Positions 24,164-32,500 of a stretch of DNA of 64,000 bases are shown one piece after another. The translations under genes were made by a program, and so were the position numbers. The notes under the pieces are model-generated. The model made no database searches. It was not told the DNA's origin and worked only from the letters and a program-made list of their open reading frames with translations. The DNA is from Psychromarinibacter halotolerans (GTDB lineage: Bacteria; Pseudomonadota; Alphaproteobacteria; Rhodobacterales; Rhodobacteraceae), in contig NZ_JARGYD010000003.1 in assembly GCF_029168315.1 (NCBI RefSeq), positions 310,001 to 374,000 of the forward strand. The letters run 5' to 3'. Each line of letters begins with the position of its first letter. Positions within the stretch are counted from its first letter, which is position 1.

Positions 24164-24904
24164 ATGCGACTGGACGGCAAGACGGCGATCGTCACCGGCG
24201 GCGGTTCCGGCTTTGGCGCGGGGATCGTGCGCAAGTTCAAGGCCGAGGGCGCGCAGGTCATGGTGGCGGACATCGACACCGAGGCGGCACAGGGCATGGC
24301 GGCCGAGGTCGGCGGCGTTGCCTGCACCGTCGACGTGGCGGACGGCGCAAGCGTCGCCGCGATGGCGCGCGTGGCGCTTCAGGTCTGGGGCCACGTCGAT
24401 ATTCTGGTCAACAACGCGGGCATCACACACCTGCCGACCCCGATGGAGGACGTCCCCGAAGACCTGTTCGACCGCGTGTTGGCGGTGAACGCGAAATCCG
24501 TCTATCTCACCGCGCGCGAACTGGTGCCGCATATGAAATCGCGCGGCGCCGGGGCCATTCTCAACCTTGCCTCCACCGCCGGGCTGTCGCCCCGTCCGAA
24601 CCTTAGCTGGTACAACGCGTCGAAGGGCTGGATGATCACCGCCACCAAGTCGATGGCCGTGGAACTGGCGCCCGCCGGGGTGCGGGTCAACGCGCTGTGC
24701 CCCGTCGCCGGAGAGACGCCGCTGCTGAAAAGCTTCATGGGTCAGGACACCCCGGAAATGCGGGCGAAGTTCCTATCGACCATCCCGATTGGCCGCTTCT
24801 CGACCCCGGAAGACATGGGCAACGCCGCCTGCTTCTTGTGCTCGGACGAGGCGTCGATGGTCACCGGCGTCGCGATGGAAGTCGACGGCGGACGCTGTAT
24901 CTGA
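24164..24904 (+). CDS. SDR family NAD(P)-dependent oxidoreductase
   Basis: 246 residues of classical short-chain dehydrogenase/reductase form. The cofactor motif is TGGGSGFG (residues 12-19), NNAG follows near residue 86, the catalytic Ser is in NLASTAG, and the YxxxK pair is in YNASKG. The Asp in VADID after the second strand suggests an NAD(H) preference. The substrate is unknown; it resembles the FabG/3-hydroxyacyl or alcohol dehydrogenase type. GGGAGAACAGGC is the ribosome-binding site. The P1 peptidase gene follows by 70 bp on the same strand. Confidence 0.9.
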   Translation: MRLDGKTAIVTGGGSGFGAGIVRKFKAEGAQVMVADIDTEAAQGMAAEVGGVACTVDVADGASVAAMARVALQVWGHVDILVNNAGITHLPTPMEDVPEDLFDRVLAVNAKSVYLTARELVPHMKSRGAGAILNLASTAGLSPRPNLSWYNASKGWMITATKSMAVELAPAGVRVNALCPVAGETPLLKSFMGQDTPEMRAKFLSTIPIGRFSTPEDMGNAACFLCSDEASMVTGVAMEVDGGRCI

Positions 24905-24974
24905 TCCCGGCGGCAAGGCCCGCTGCTGGGGGTTTGCGCATAGGCCATACAAGACAAGCTGCGGAGACCGCTGC

Positions 24975-25964
24975 ATGAAACCCGGCCCCCTTAACCTGAT
25001 CACCGACGTCGCGGGCCTTGTGGTCGGCAACGCCGAGGATCATGCGGTCAAGACCGGAACCACCGTTCTGACGTCCAAGCAGCCCTTCACGGCGGCGGTT
25101 CATGTCATGGGCGGGGCGCCCGGCACGCGCGAGACGGATCTTCTGGCCCCGGACCGAACAGTGCAGCAGGTCCATGCACTGGTTCTGTCGGGCGGGTCCG
25201 CGCTGGGACTGTCGGCGGCGTCCGGCGTGGCCGACGCGATGCGAGCGCGCGGCCAAGGGCTTGATGTCGCCGGACAAATCGTGCCGATCGTCCCGGCGGC
25301 CATCGTGTTCGATCTTGTGAACGGCGGTGACAAGGACTGGTCCGTGAACCCCTATCCCGCGCTTGGCGAGGCCGCGCTGTCCGCAGCTTCTGACACCTTC
25401 GACCTTGGGACGGCGGGGGCCGGGACCGGCGCCACCACGGCAGGGCTGAAGGGCGGGCTTGGCTCGGCCTCGGTCGTGCTGCCGTCCGGTGTGACGGTCG
25501 GGGCGCTTGTGGTGGTCAATGCCCTTGGCAGCGCCACGGTGGACGACGGCCCGCATTTCTGGGCCGCCCCGTTCGAGCTGGGCGATGAATTCGGCGGGCG
25601 GGGGCCGGCCGCCGCATACGATCCGCTGCCGTTCGCCACCAAGCACGGGCTGCGCAACGCTGCCACGACCATCGCCATCGTCGCCACCGACGCCGCGCTG
25701 GATCAGGCGCAGGCGACCCGGGTGGCCACCGCCGCGCATGACGGCATGGCCCGGGCGCTTGTGCCAAGCCACACCCCGTCGGACGGCGATCTGGTGTTCG
25801 CGGCGGCGACCGGCGCACGCGCGCTTGCCGACCCGGCGGGCGACCTGCTGGAGATCGGGCACGCGGCCGCGCTGTGCCTGTCCCGCGCCATCGCGCGCGG
25901 CGTCTTTCACGCGACCGGCGCAAAGGCCGACCCCTTCCCAACGTGGCAAGACCGCTTCGCTTGA
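24975..25964 (+). CDS. P1 family peptidase (DmpA/NylC-like N-terminal nucleophile hydrolase)
   Basis: 329 residues from the ATG at 24975, with GGAG upstream. P1 peptidases are self-cleaving aminopeptidases or amidases (L-aminopeptidase D-Ala-esterase, beta-aminopeptidase, nylon-oligomer hydrolase). Family features are LITDVAGLVVGNAEDHAVKT, LVLSGGSALGLSAASGV, GAGTGATTAGLKGGLGSASV and VGALVVVNALGSA. The segment NAATTIAIVATDA corresponds to the NylC-type Asn-Thr autocleavage region, so a Thr nucleophile is inferred. There is no signal peptide. The substrate is unknown. Confidence 0.88.
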   Translation: MKPGPLNLITDVAGLVVGNAEDHAVKTGTTVLTSKQPFTAAVHVMGGAPGTRETDLLAPDRTVQQVHALVLSGGSALGLSAASGVADAMRARGQGLDVAGQIVPIVPAAIVFDLVNGGDKDWSVNPYPALGEAALSAASDTFDLGTAGAGTGATTAGLKGGLGSASVVLPSGVTVGALVVVNALGSATVDDGPHFWAAPFELGDEFGGRGPAAAYDPLPFATKHGLRNAATTIAIVATDAALDQAQATRVATAAHDGMARALVPSHTPSDGDLVFAAATGARALADPAGDLLEIGHAAALCLSRAIARGVFHATGAKADPFPTWQDRFA

Positions 25965-25988
25965 CGGATCCGGCCTTGCCGAGCCGGG

Positions 25989-26783
25989 CTAGCCCCCGAC
26001 CACCGCGCGGGTCAGGGCGCTGTCCTTCTTGGCCAGACCGTCGATCACGTCGAAATGGTGCCGGCCCTCGTCGATGTACAGGGCGCTTCCGGGCCACGCG
26101 TCGGCCAGCCAGCGCGCCTGATCCAGGAACGCAGGCCGCTCGGCGCCGCCGACCCAGATGATCGTTTCCGTATCCCGCAGGGTGTGAATCAGCGCCGGGC
26201 TTTCCGACGCCGCCTCTTCCCGACGCAGCCGCAGGTCCCGGTTCATCTCGGTCTGCATCAGCGGGCGCAGGTCGGACAGTGGCGAGATCGGCACCACCCG
26301 TTCCAGACGCCGGCCAACCGCGTCCGGCAGCGCCACGTCCCGGCAGCGCATCCGCGCAGACAGATGCCCGCCGGCAGAGTGCCCCGTCACCACGATCGGC
26401 CCGTTCACCCGCGCCGCCGCAGCCGCGACCGCCGTCGCGATCTCGACCGTGATCTCGGAAATCCACGCGTCGGGCGCCAGCGTGTAGGACGGCATCGCCA
26501 CCGCCCATCCTTGCGCCAGCGGCCCCCCGGCAAGGTGCGACCACAAGGTCCGGTCGAACCGGCGCCAGTACCCACCGTGAACGAAGACCACCAAACCTTT
26601 CGGTGTACCCTCTGGGTGAAACAGGTCGAACGCTTGCCGCGTTCCCGGCCCATAGCTGATGTCGCATTCCGCGCTGTTCCCCATCGTTTCGCGGAAGGCG
26701 CTGGCAAGCGCCGTCCACCGCGGAGGGTATTGCGCGGACCCGGGAATATAGGCCCCGTTCTCGTAGGCGTCTGTGAGGTTCAT
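25989..26783 (-). CDS. Alpha/beta hydrolase (esterase/arylformamidase-like)
   Basis: 264 residues. The oxyanion motif HGGYW, the nucleophile elbow GHSAGG, and a late EGRHHFDVIDGL histidine give a full Ser-Asp-His arrangement. HGGYW is typical of the BD-FAE/arylformamidase (kynurenine formamidase-like) branch. The N-terminal YENGAYIPGSAQYPPRW resembles that group too. A kynurenine or related formamide substrate is possible but not shown; no kyn genes lie nearby. It is cytosolic, convergent with the P1 peptidase gene and divergent from gabD. Confidence 0.85.
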   Translation of the reverse strand: MNLTDAYENGAYIPGSAQYPPRWTALASAFRETMGNSAECDISYGPGTRQAFDLFHPEGTPKGLVVFVHGGYWRRFDRTLWSHLAGGPLAQGWAVAMPSYTLAPDAWISEITVEIATAVAAAAARVNGPIVVTGHSAGGHLSARMRCRDVALPDAVGRRLERVVPISPLSDLRPLMQTEMNRDLRLRREEAASESPALIHTLRDTETIIWVGGAERPAFLDQARWLADAWPGSALYIDEGRHHFDVIDGLAKKDSALTRAVVGG

Positions 26784-26862
26784 GCTCTTGCCCCTGTTGT
26801 TAACTGCACTCTATAGCCTTGGGAAAGCGTCACGCTAGCCAGACCTTCGAAAGGATCCCTTG

Positions 26863-28341
26863 ATGCTAGATTCAACCACCGATCTCTCCGGCCTGCTGAA
26901 GGATTCCTCTTTGCTGACCGGCAAGGCTTATGTCGCGGGCGAGTGGATCGACGCGGACGATGGCACGACCTTCGACGTGACCAACCCCGCCCGCGGGGAC
27001 GTTCTGATCAAGGTCGCCGACCTGTCCCGCGCCGAGACCGCCCGCGCCATCGCGGCCGCCGAGACCGCGCAGAAGGAATGGGCGAAGCGCACCGCAAAGG
27101 ATCGTTCGAACCTGATGCGCGCATGGTTCGACCTGATCGTCGAGAATGCCGATGACCTTGGCACCATCCTGACCGCCGAACAGGGCAAGCCCCTGCCCGA
27201 GGCGAAGGGAGAAATCATGTACGGCGCGTCCTTCATCGAGTGGTTCTCGGAAGAAGCGCGCCGCGTTTACGGCGAGACGATTCCCGGCCACCAGCCCGAC
27301 AAGCGGCTGACGGTCATCAAGCAGCCGATCGGCGTCTGCGCCGCCATCACCCCGTGGAACTTCCCGAACGCGATGATCACCCGCAAGGTCGGCCCGGCGC
27401 TGGCAGCCGGGTGTGCCATGGTCGTTCGCCCGCCGTCGCAAACGCCGCTGTCGGCACTGGCGCTGGCGGTGCTGGCGGAACGTGCCGGGCTGCCGAAGGG
27501 CCTGCTGTCGGTGATCCCGTCCGAAGCGGCGTCCGACATCGGCAAGGAATTCTGCGAGAACCCCGTCGTGCGCAAGCTGTCCTTCACCGGCTCGACCGAG
27601 GTGGGGCGCATCCTGCTGCGGCAGGCCGCCGATCAGGTGATGAAGTGCTCGATGGAGCTGGGCGGCAACGCGCCCTTTATCGTGTTCGACGATGCCGACA
27701 TCGACGCGGCGGTCGAGGGCGCGATGATGTGCAAGTTCCGCAACAACGGCCAGACCTGCGTCTGCGCCAACCGGATCTACGTGCAGGACGGCGTCTATGA
27801 CAAATTCGCGGAAAAGCTGGTCGAAGCGCTGAAACAGCGCAAGACCGGCGACGGGCTTGTCGAGGGCACCGATTTCGGGCCGCTGATCGACGAGAAAGCC
27901 GTAGCGAAGGTGAAAGAGCACGTCGTCGATGCGTCGGAAAAAGGCGCGCGCGTGATCTACGGCGGCGCGCCGCATGACGCGGGCCCGCTGTTCTACGAAC
28001 CCACCGTCATCACCGGCGCGGACACGTCGATGAAGTTCGCGACGGAGGAGACCTTCGGCCCCCTCGCCCCGCTGTTCCGCTTCAAGGACGAGGACGAGGT
28101 GATCGACATGGCGAACGACACGATCTTCGGGCTCGCGTCGTACTTCTACGCCAAGGACCTGTCCCGCGTGTACAAGGTGGCCGAGGCGCTGGAATACGGC
28201 ATTGTCGGCGTGAACACCGGCATCATCTCGACCGAGGTCGCGCCGTTCGGCGGCGTCAAGCAGTCGGGGCTTGGCCGCGAAGGGTCCAGCCACGGGATCG
28301 AGGACTATCTCGAGATGAAATACATCTGCATGAGCGTCTGA
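26863..28341 (+). CDS. gabD: NAD(P)-dependent succinate-semialdehyde dehydrogenase
   Basis: 492 residues from the ATG at 26863 (an adjacent TTG at 26860 is rejected), with AAAGGA upstream. It oxidises succinate semialdehyde to succinate, feeding the TCA cycle from GABA or related amines. Aldehyde-dehydrogenase features are TPWNFPNAMITRKVGPALAA, FTGSTEVGRILL, the catalytic Glu in MELGGNAP and the catalytic Cys in NNGQTCVCANRIYV. CVC gives a second Cys two residues on, as in redox-sensitive GabD. The C-terminal GLGREGSSHGIEDYLEMKYI is typical of this class. A strong terminator follows. Confidence 0.92.
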   Translation: MLDSTTDLSGLLKDSSLLTGKAYVAGEWIDADDGTTFDVTNPARGDVLIKVADLSRAETARAIAAAETAQKEWAKRTAKDRSNLMRAWFDLIVENADDLGTILTAEQGKPLPEAKGEIMYGASFIEWFSEEARRVYGETIPGHQPDKRLTVIKQPIGVCAAITPWNFPNAMITRKVGPALAAGCAMVVRPPSQTPLSALALAVLAERAGLPKGLLSVIPSEAASDIGKEFCENPVVRKLSFTGSTEVGRILLRQAADQVMKCSMELGGNAPFIVFDDADIDAAVEGAMMCKFRNNGQTCVCANRIYVQDGVYDKFAEKLVEALKQRKTGDGLVEGTDFGPLIDEKAVAKVKEHVVDASEKGARVIYGGAPHDAGPLFYEPTVITGADTSMKFATEETFGPLAPLFRFKDEDEVIDMANDTIFGLASYFYAKDLSRVYKVAEALEYGIVGVNTGIISTEVAPFGGVKQSGLGREGSSHGIEDYLEMKYICMSV

Positions 28342-28351
28342 CGCCCAAACC

Positions 28352-28385
28352 GGAAAAGCGGCTTAGTGCAGCCGCTTTTCCTTTT
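28352..28385 (+). terminator. gabD: Rho-independent terminator of gabD
   Basis: Perfect 11-bp stem (ggaaaagcggc at 28352-28362, gccgcttttcc at 28371-28381), 8-nt loop, then tttt. The loop and right arm also encode the last codons of the convergent sulfotransferase-like gene. Confidence 0.9.
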
Positions 28386-29496
28386 CTGCATCACCGGCAC
28401 GGATGCGGCCCGTCAGACGCTGCAGCCGCGAGGTGAAGCGACGGTGCTGCTGGTCGAGTTCCACGAACTTCGCCATCCGTTCCAGCAGCGTCTGCACACG
28501 GTCTAGTTCGTCCTGCGCCTGCACGGGCTGGTCCCGGTCCAACATCATCCGCGCCTTCAGCAGCGCGACCTCTGTCCGCAGGACAAGATTCGCCCGCTGC
28601 GTGTCGCCGATAGCGCGGCCCAGAACTTCACCGGCAACGGCGATCTGTTCGGCGTCGAGTTCCTGCACCGGCCAGCGGCGAGGCCGCTTCACGTAGTTGA
28701 TGCGGTACGCCTCTTCCACCGGGATCAGCGCATTCACCGCATCGATGTCGGCCCGCAAGCGTTCGATCATCGCTTCCTGCACCTCGACGGTCGGAAAATG
28801 CCGGTCGGGGGTCACTTCGGGCAGTCGGTCGGCCAGCGCCTCTCCAAGCGCGGCCGCGCCGCCGCGCACCTTGCCGTTGACCGCGCGCAAAAGCGCCAGT
28901 TCGCCCCGCGTCATCGCCCGGTTCACCACCCCGCGTCCGGGGTCCGTGAAGAAACCGGGCTTCTTGCCAAGAAACCGGGCCAGCCTGCCGCGCAGGCTGT
29001 CCCGGTGGCGGTCGTAGTTCAGCACCGTCCACTCGACATCGGGCAGCCCAAGATCGGTTTCCAGCAATTTCCGCGCCAGCGCCGGCTGCCGGAACCGCCG
29101 AAAGCCTTCGGCCGGATCATAGCTGGCGCCGCGCCGGCGGATCTCTTGCTGGTACATCGCTTCGGCATGGGCAACGGGGTCGCGGATGAACATCAGGATC
29201 TTGACGGCGCCGATGTCGTTTTTCTCGCAGATGCGGTGCAACCGAGAGCGGAACGCGACGTCCTGCAACAGGCCGGACAGCCCGACGTGGCTGAACAGGA
29301 CCTTGTCGGCGTCGAAACGGTGGCCCGCTTCGCTGATCTTGGCCAGCCGCATCCCGTTGCCGACCACGGCGCTTTCGTCGCCGCCGGGATATTCGATCCC
29401 ACCGGCCGCAAGCACGTCGGCAGAGCGAGCAAGAACCGACTGCAGGAAACCAGACCCTGTGCGCTCTTGTCCGATGTGCAGAAACAATTGCCGCAT
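28363..29496 (-). CDS. Sulfotransferase-like P-loop protein
   Basis: 377 residues from the ATG at 29496 (MRQLFLHIGQERTGSGFLQS), with GGGAG just upstream. The N-terminal HIGQERTGSGFLQ matches the 5'-phosphosulfate-binding loop of sulfotransferase-fold proteins (HIGxxKTGTT). VKILMFIRDPVAHAEAMYQQ matches the 3'-phosphate loop with its Arg and a following Ser/Ala-like helix. The last 90 residues are predicted coiled coil (RTEVALLKARMMLDRDQPVQ; FVELDQQHRRFTSRLQRLTG). It probably modifies surface polysaccharide; the acceptor is unknown. It diverges from the gsp operon and its 3' end lies inside the gabD terminator. Confidence 0.72.
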   Translation of the reverse strand: MRQLFLHIGQERTGSGFLQSVLARSADVLAAGGIEYPGGDESAVVGNGMRLAKISEAGHRFDADKVLFSHVGLSGLLQDVAFRSRLHRICEKNDIGAVKILMFIRDPVAHAEAMYQQEIRRRGASYDPAEGFRRFRQPALARKLLETDLGLPDVEWTVLNYDRHRDSLRGRLARFLGKKPGFFTDPGRGVVNRAMTRGELALLRAVNGKVRGGAAALGEALADRLPEVTPDRHFPTVEVQEAMIERLRADIDAVNALIPVEEAYRINYVKRPRRWPVQELDAEQIAVAGEVLGRAIGDTQRANLVLRTEVALLKARMMLDRDQPVQAQDELDRVQTLLERMAKFVELDQQHRRFTSRLQRLTGRIRAGDAEKEKRLH

Positions 29497-29665
29497 GAAT
29501 ACTCCCTGTTCGGTCACCCTAGCCGCAGATTGCCCGATGCCAAACGAAATTGTCAGGTCGGGCATCCCTGACCTTTTTGGGCGTTCACGGGACTCCTTGG
29601 TCGTTGAGGCCCCGTACCTTACTTGCTAGGTCTCGAAGACAATACTGTTTCCGGGACGCTTCAAC

Positions 29666-30121
29666 ATGGATCACCCCGCCACTGCACCTGACGCAGACCG
29701 CGAGGACGCGGGATTCTCGCTGCTTGAACTGATGGTGGTCGTGGTGATCCTATCGATCCTTGCACTGGTGATCGTGCCCCGTGTGATCAACCGCCCGGAT
29801 CAGGCCCGCGTCGTGCGGGTCCAGACGGACCTTGCGGCGCTGGAAAGCGCGGTGAACCTCTACAAGCTGGACAACTTCCGATACCCCACCACCGAACAGG
29901 GTCTAGAGGCTCTGGTGACGCGCCCCTCTGGCGAACCGGCCCCGGCCAATTGGTCCGACGGCGGTTATATCGAGCGTTTGCCGAAAGACCCGTGGGGCAA
30001 CGACTATCAGTACCTGTCGCCCGGCGTGCATGGCGAGTTCGACATCTTCACCTTCGGCGCGGACGGCACGCAGGGGGGTGACGGGCCGGATGCGGACATC
30101 GGGACATGGAACCGCGAGTGA
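29666..30121 (+). CDS. gspG: Type II secretion major pseudopilin GspG
   Basis: 151 residues. The prepilin site is AG/FSLLELMVVVVILSILALV, with Glu at +5 after cleavage following Gly16. The C-terminal half has LPKDPWGNDYQY and FDIFTFGADGTQGGDG, the calcium-binding loop typical of GspG. It forms the pseudopilus that pushes substrates through the secretin. The 16-residue leader (MDHPATAPDADREDAG) is acidic rather than basic, which is unusual. It is the first gene of the gsp operon, and its end overlaps gspH by 16 bp. Promoter expected in 29497-29665. Confidence 0.96.
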   Translation: MDHPATAPDADREDAGFSLLELMVVVVILSILALVIVPRVINRPDQARVVRVQTDLAALESAVNLYKLDNFRYPTTEQGLEALVTRPSGEPAPANWSDGGYIERLPKDPWGNDYQYLSPGVHGEFDIFTFGADGTQGGDGPDADIGTWNRE

Positions 30122-30546
30122 CGCCCGGCGACCGGGGCTTTACCCTCGTCGAACTGGTCGTCGTGGTGGCGATCCTGTCCGTGCTGACCCTGACCGTCAC
30201 CCTTGGCACCAACCGCCCCCGCATGGCGCGCGGCCAAGACTGGAGCCGTTTCGCCACGCTGCATGAAAGCCTGCGCGAACAGGCGGTGCTGGGGCGGCAG
30301 GTGCTGGGGCTGGAACTGAACGACAGCGGCTTTCGCCGGATGCGCCGCGTCGATGGCATCTGGCAGGCGGACGGAACCGGAGGCGACTGGCAAGGCCCGG
30401 TGCGCATTCAGCGCCCCTTCGAACCCGGCGCCGTCGTCACCTTCCTTCCCGACGGCCGCAGCACTCCCGTCTCTGTGCGGTTCGGCAGTGCCGACGGGAT
30501 GCGCAGTTGCGAGGCCGACGGCTGGAGCGCGCTGGAATGCGGCTGA
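30106..30546 (+). CDS. gspH: Type II secretion minor pseudopilin GspH
   Basis: 146 residues. The prepilin motif is RG/FTLVELVVVVAILSVLTLT, with cleavage after Gly11 and Glu at +5. GspH-type features after the helix include an HESLREQAVLGRQVLGLELN segment and a C-terminal PVSVRFGSADGMRSCEADGW region. It is a minor pseudopilin near the pilus tip complex. The start overlaps gspG by 16 bp and the end overlaps gspI by 10 bp, so the genes are translationally coupled. Confidence 0.9.
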   Translation: MEPRVTPGDRGFTLVELVVVVAILSVLTLTVTLGTNRPRMARGQDWSRFATLHESLREQAVLGRQVLGLELNDSGFRRMRRVDGIWQADGTGGDWQGPVRIQRPFEPGAVVTFLPDGRSTPVSVRFGSADGMRSCEADGWSALECG

Positions 30547-30920
30547 GACGCACAGATCACGATACGGGCCTTAGCCTGATCGAGGTGGTGATCGCGGTGC
30601 TGATCCTGTCGATCGGCGTCGCCGCAGGCTTTCGCGGGCTGGGGCAGGCCAGCCGGGTGATCGGCGAAGAGTCCCCGCGCCTGATGGCCCGGCACGCCGC
30701 CCTGAACCGCGCGGAAGAACTTCGGCTGCTGGGCATGGCGGCGGGCAGCGCATTGCCGGACGTGGTAGCGATGGGCCCGTGGGACTGGCGGATCGAAGTG
30801 ACCGGAACCGCCACCGCCGGCGGTTTCGTCGAGGCAACGGTCACTGCCAGCGCGGACGGGCTTCCCGGCGCATCGGTGGTCACCTACGTGCTGCCCGAGG
30901 CCCCAGAGGCCACGCAATGA
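30537..30920 (+). CDS. gspI: Type II secretion minor pseudopilin GspI
   Basis: 127 residues from the ATG at 30537 (MRLRRTDHDTG), chosen over an upstream in-frame ATG at 30507 because it gives a normal short basic leader. The prepilin motif is TG/LSLIEVVIAVLILSIGVAA, with Glu at +5. ARHAALNRAEELRLLG is typical of GspI. It nucleates the I-J-K tip complex. It overlaps gspH by 10 bp and gspJ by 4 bp (ATGA). Confidence 0.9.
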   Translation: MRLRRTDHDTGLSLIEVVIAVLILSIGVAAGFRGLGQASRVIGEESPRLMARHAALNRAEELRLLGMAAGSALPDVVAMGPWDWRIEVTGTATAGGFVEATVTASADGLPGASVVTYVLPEAPEATQ

Positions 30921-31513
30921 GCGGGCGGGACAGAGGTCTCACGCTGCTGGAGCTTGTCGTCGTCATGGCGATCTTCGCGGTGATTGCGCTGATCGGGGCG
31001 CAGGTCATCGCGCAGGCGGTCCGGTCCGACGCGCGTATGGCCGAAACAAGCGAGGCAAGTGCCGACCTTGCCTATGGCCTTGCGCTTTTGCGCAACGACC
31101 TTGGCGCCGCCATCGCCCTGCCCTTCTACCCGCCCGGCAACCTGCCGCTGCCCGCCTTCGACGCGCCCGCCCGGCAATCGCGGTTCGCGCTTAGCCTTGG
31201 CGGCCAGCCGGGTTTCGACGGCGCAAGCCCGGTGCAAGCCCGCGTGACATGGGCGCTGAACCCGGTGACGGGCGTCGTCACGCGCCAACACTGGCCCGCC
31301 CTGATCCCCGGCGACGTCCGGCTGGAAAGCCCGCAGGTCACGGTGTTCGAAGACGTCACCTCGCTGACCGTGGAAGGCTATGACGCGGCGGATGGCTGGA
31401 CGGTCGGCTATCCGAAACCGGACGCGGACACCGACACGCTGCCCGACGCCATACGCGTCACGCTCGATCACCGCACGCTGGGCATGATCGCCACGGTGGT
31501 GGCCCTGCGATGA
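30917..31513 (+). CDS. gspJ: Type II secretion minor pseudopilin GspJ
   Basis: 198 residues from the ATG at 30917, which overlaps the gspI stop in ATGA; a longer frame from 30779 lies inside gspI. The prepilin motif is RG/LTLLELVVVMAIFAVIALI, with Glu at +5. LALLRNDLGAAIALPFYPPG and the beta-rich C-terminal half fit GspJ. It is a component of the pseudopilus tip. It overlaps gspK by 4 bp. Confidence 0.9.
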   Translation: MSGRDRGLTLLELVVVMAIFAVIALIGAQVIAQAVRSDARMAETSEASADLAYGLALLRNDLGAAIALPFYPPGNLPLPAFDAPARQSRFALSLGGQPGFDGASPVQARVTWALNPVTGVVTRQHWPALIPGDVRLESPQVTVFEDVTSLTVEGYDAADGWTVGYPKPDADTDTLPDAIRVTLDHRTLGMIATVVALR

Positions 31514-32427
31514 GGAATGATCGCGGCATCGTCCTGCTGAACGCCCTGATCGTCGTGTTGGTGCTGGCGCTTGTCTCGGCCACGCTGCTGACCCGGTCCG
31601 GCGCGGCGATGATGCGCGCCGTGTCGGTGCAGGACGCGGAACGGCTGGACCACCATTTGGACGCGGCCGAGAACCTTGTGCAGATGCTGCTGGCCGAGGC
31701 GGGCCGCGACGGGCAGATCGTCCACCCCGGTCAGGACTGGGCAGCCGAGACCCACGTTTACCGCATCGGCGACGGGCAAGTCCGGATCCGGATCACCGAT
31801 CTTCAGGGCCGCATGAACGTCAACTGGCTGGCCGGGTCCGAGGACGAGATGGTTAAGGACGCCTTCACGCGGCTGTTTCAGCAGATCGAACTGCCGTTGC
31901 CCTTGCTGGACGAACTGCGTGACTACCTCGCGCCCGGCGGGCCGCGCAGCCTGCCTACCTATCTGCGGCGCAGTTTCCCCGTGCAGCCGCGCGGCGGCCC
32001 CGCGCCGACGCTCGAGGCGCTGCGCATCGTCAACGGCTTCGACGCCGCGTCCTTCGCCACCCTGTCCGATTACGCCGCCGCACTGCCGTGGGACAGCCGC
32101 GTCAACCTGAACACCGCGCCGCCCGCCGTGCTGGCGGCGCTGTTGGCCCCCTTTCCCGCGGACGTCCGGGCAGAGTTCCTGCGCCCCGACCGCGACGGCC
32201 CCATCGAGCACCTGAAAGAACTGCGCGACCTGACCATCGCGGTGCTGGAAACCGAGGATCTGTCGGACCTGCCGCTGGACCGCATGACCGTCACCAGCCG
32301 CTGGTTCGCCGCCGACATTCACGCCGAGCACGAGGGCCGCACCGCGTCGCGCCGCGTGATCCTGCACCGGGTAGACCTGGACGACGCACAGCCACGGGTC
32401 GTCCTTCGCTGGGCGCTGCCCGATTGA
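31510..32427 (+). CDS. gspK: Type II secretion minor pseudopilin GspK
   Basis: 305 residues, longer than the other pseudopilins, as expected for the tip protein. The leader MRNDRG is followed by IVLLNALIVVLVLALVSATL; position +5 is Asn rather than Glu, as is usual for GspK. The body contains DLQGRMNVNWL and VNLNTAPPAVLAALLAPFPA, the SAM-like helical domain typical of GspK. A 73-bp gap separates it from gspL. Confidence 0.92.
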   Translation: MRNDRGIVLLNALIVVLVLALVSATLLTRSGAAMMRAVSVQDAERLDHHLDAAENLVQMLLAEAGRDGQIVHPGQDWAAETHVYRIGDGQVRIRITDLQGRMNVNWLAGSEDEMVKDAFTRLFQQIELPLPLLDELRDYLAPGGPRSLPTYLRRSFPVQPRGGPAPTLEALRIVNGFDAASFATLSDYAAALPWDSRVNLNTAPPAVLAALLAPFPADVRAEFLRPDRDGPIEHLKELRDLTIAVLETEDLSDLPLDRMTVTSRWFAADIHAEHEGRTASRRVILHRVDLDDAQPRVVLRWALPD

Positions 32428-32500
32428 AGCCGCCGCGCCTTGCGCCCATAGTGCGACCTGCGGACAGGCAGCCGCAACCGCAGGCAGACGGAGAACACGC

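Noticed and set aside
28363..29496. Glycosyltransferase assignment
   Set aside because: The N-terminal HIGQERTGSGFLQ loop and RDP loop fit the sulfotransferase fold, not a nucleotide-sugar fold.
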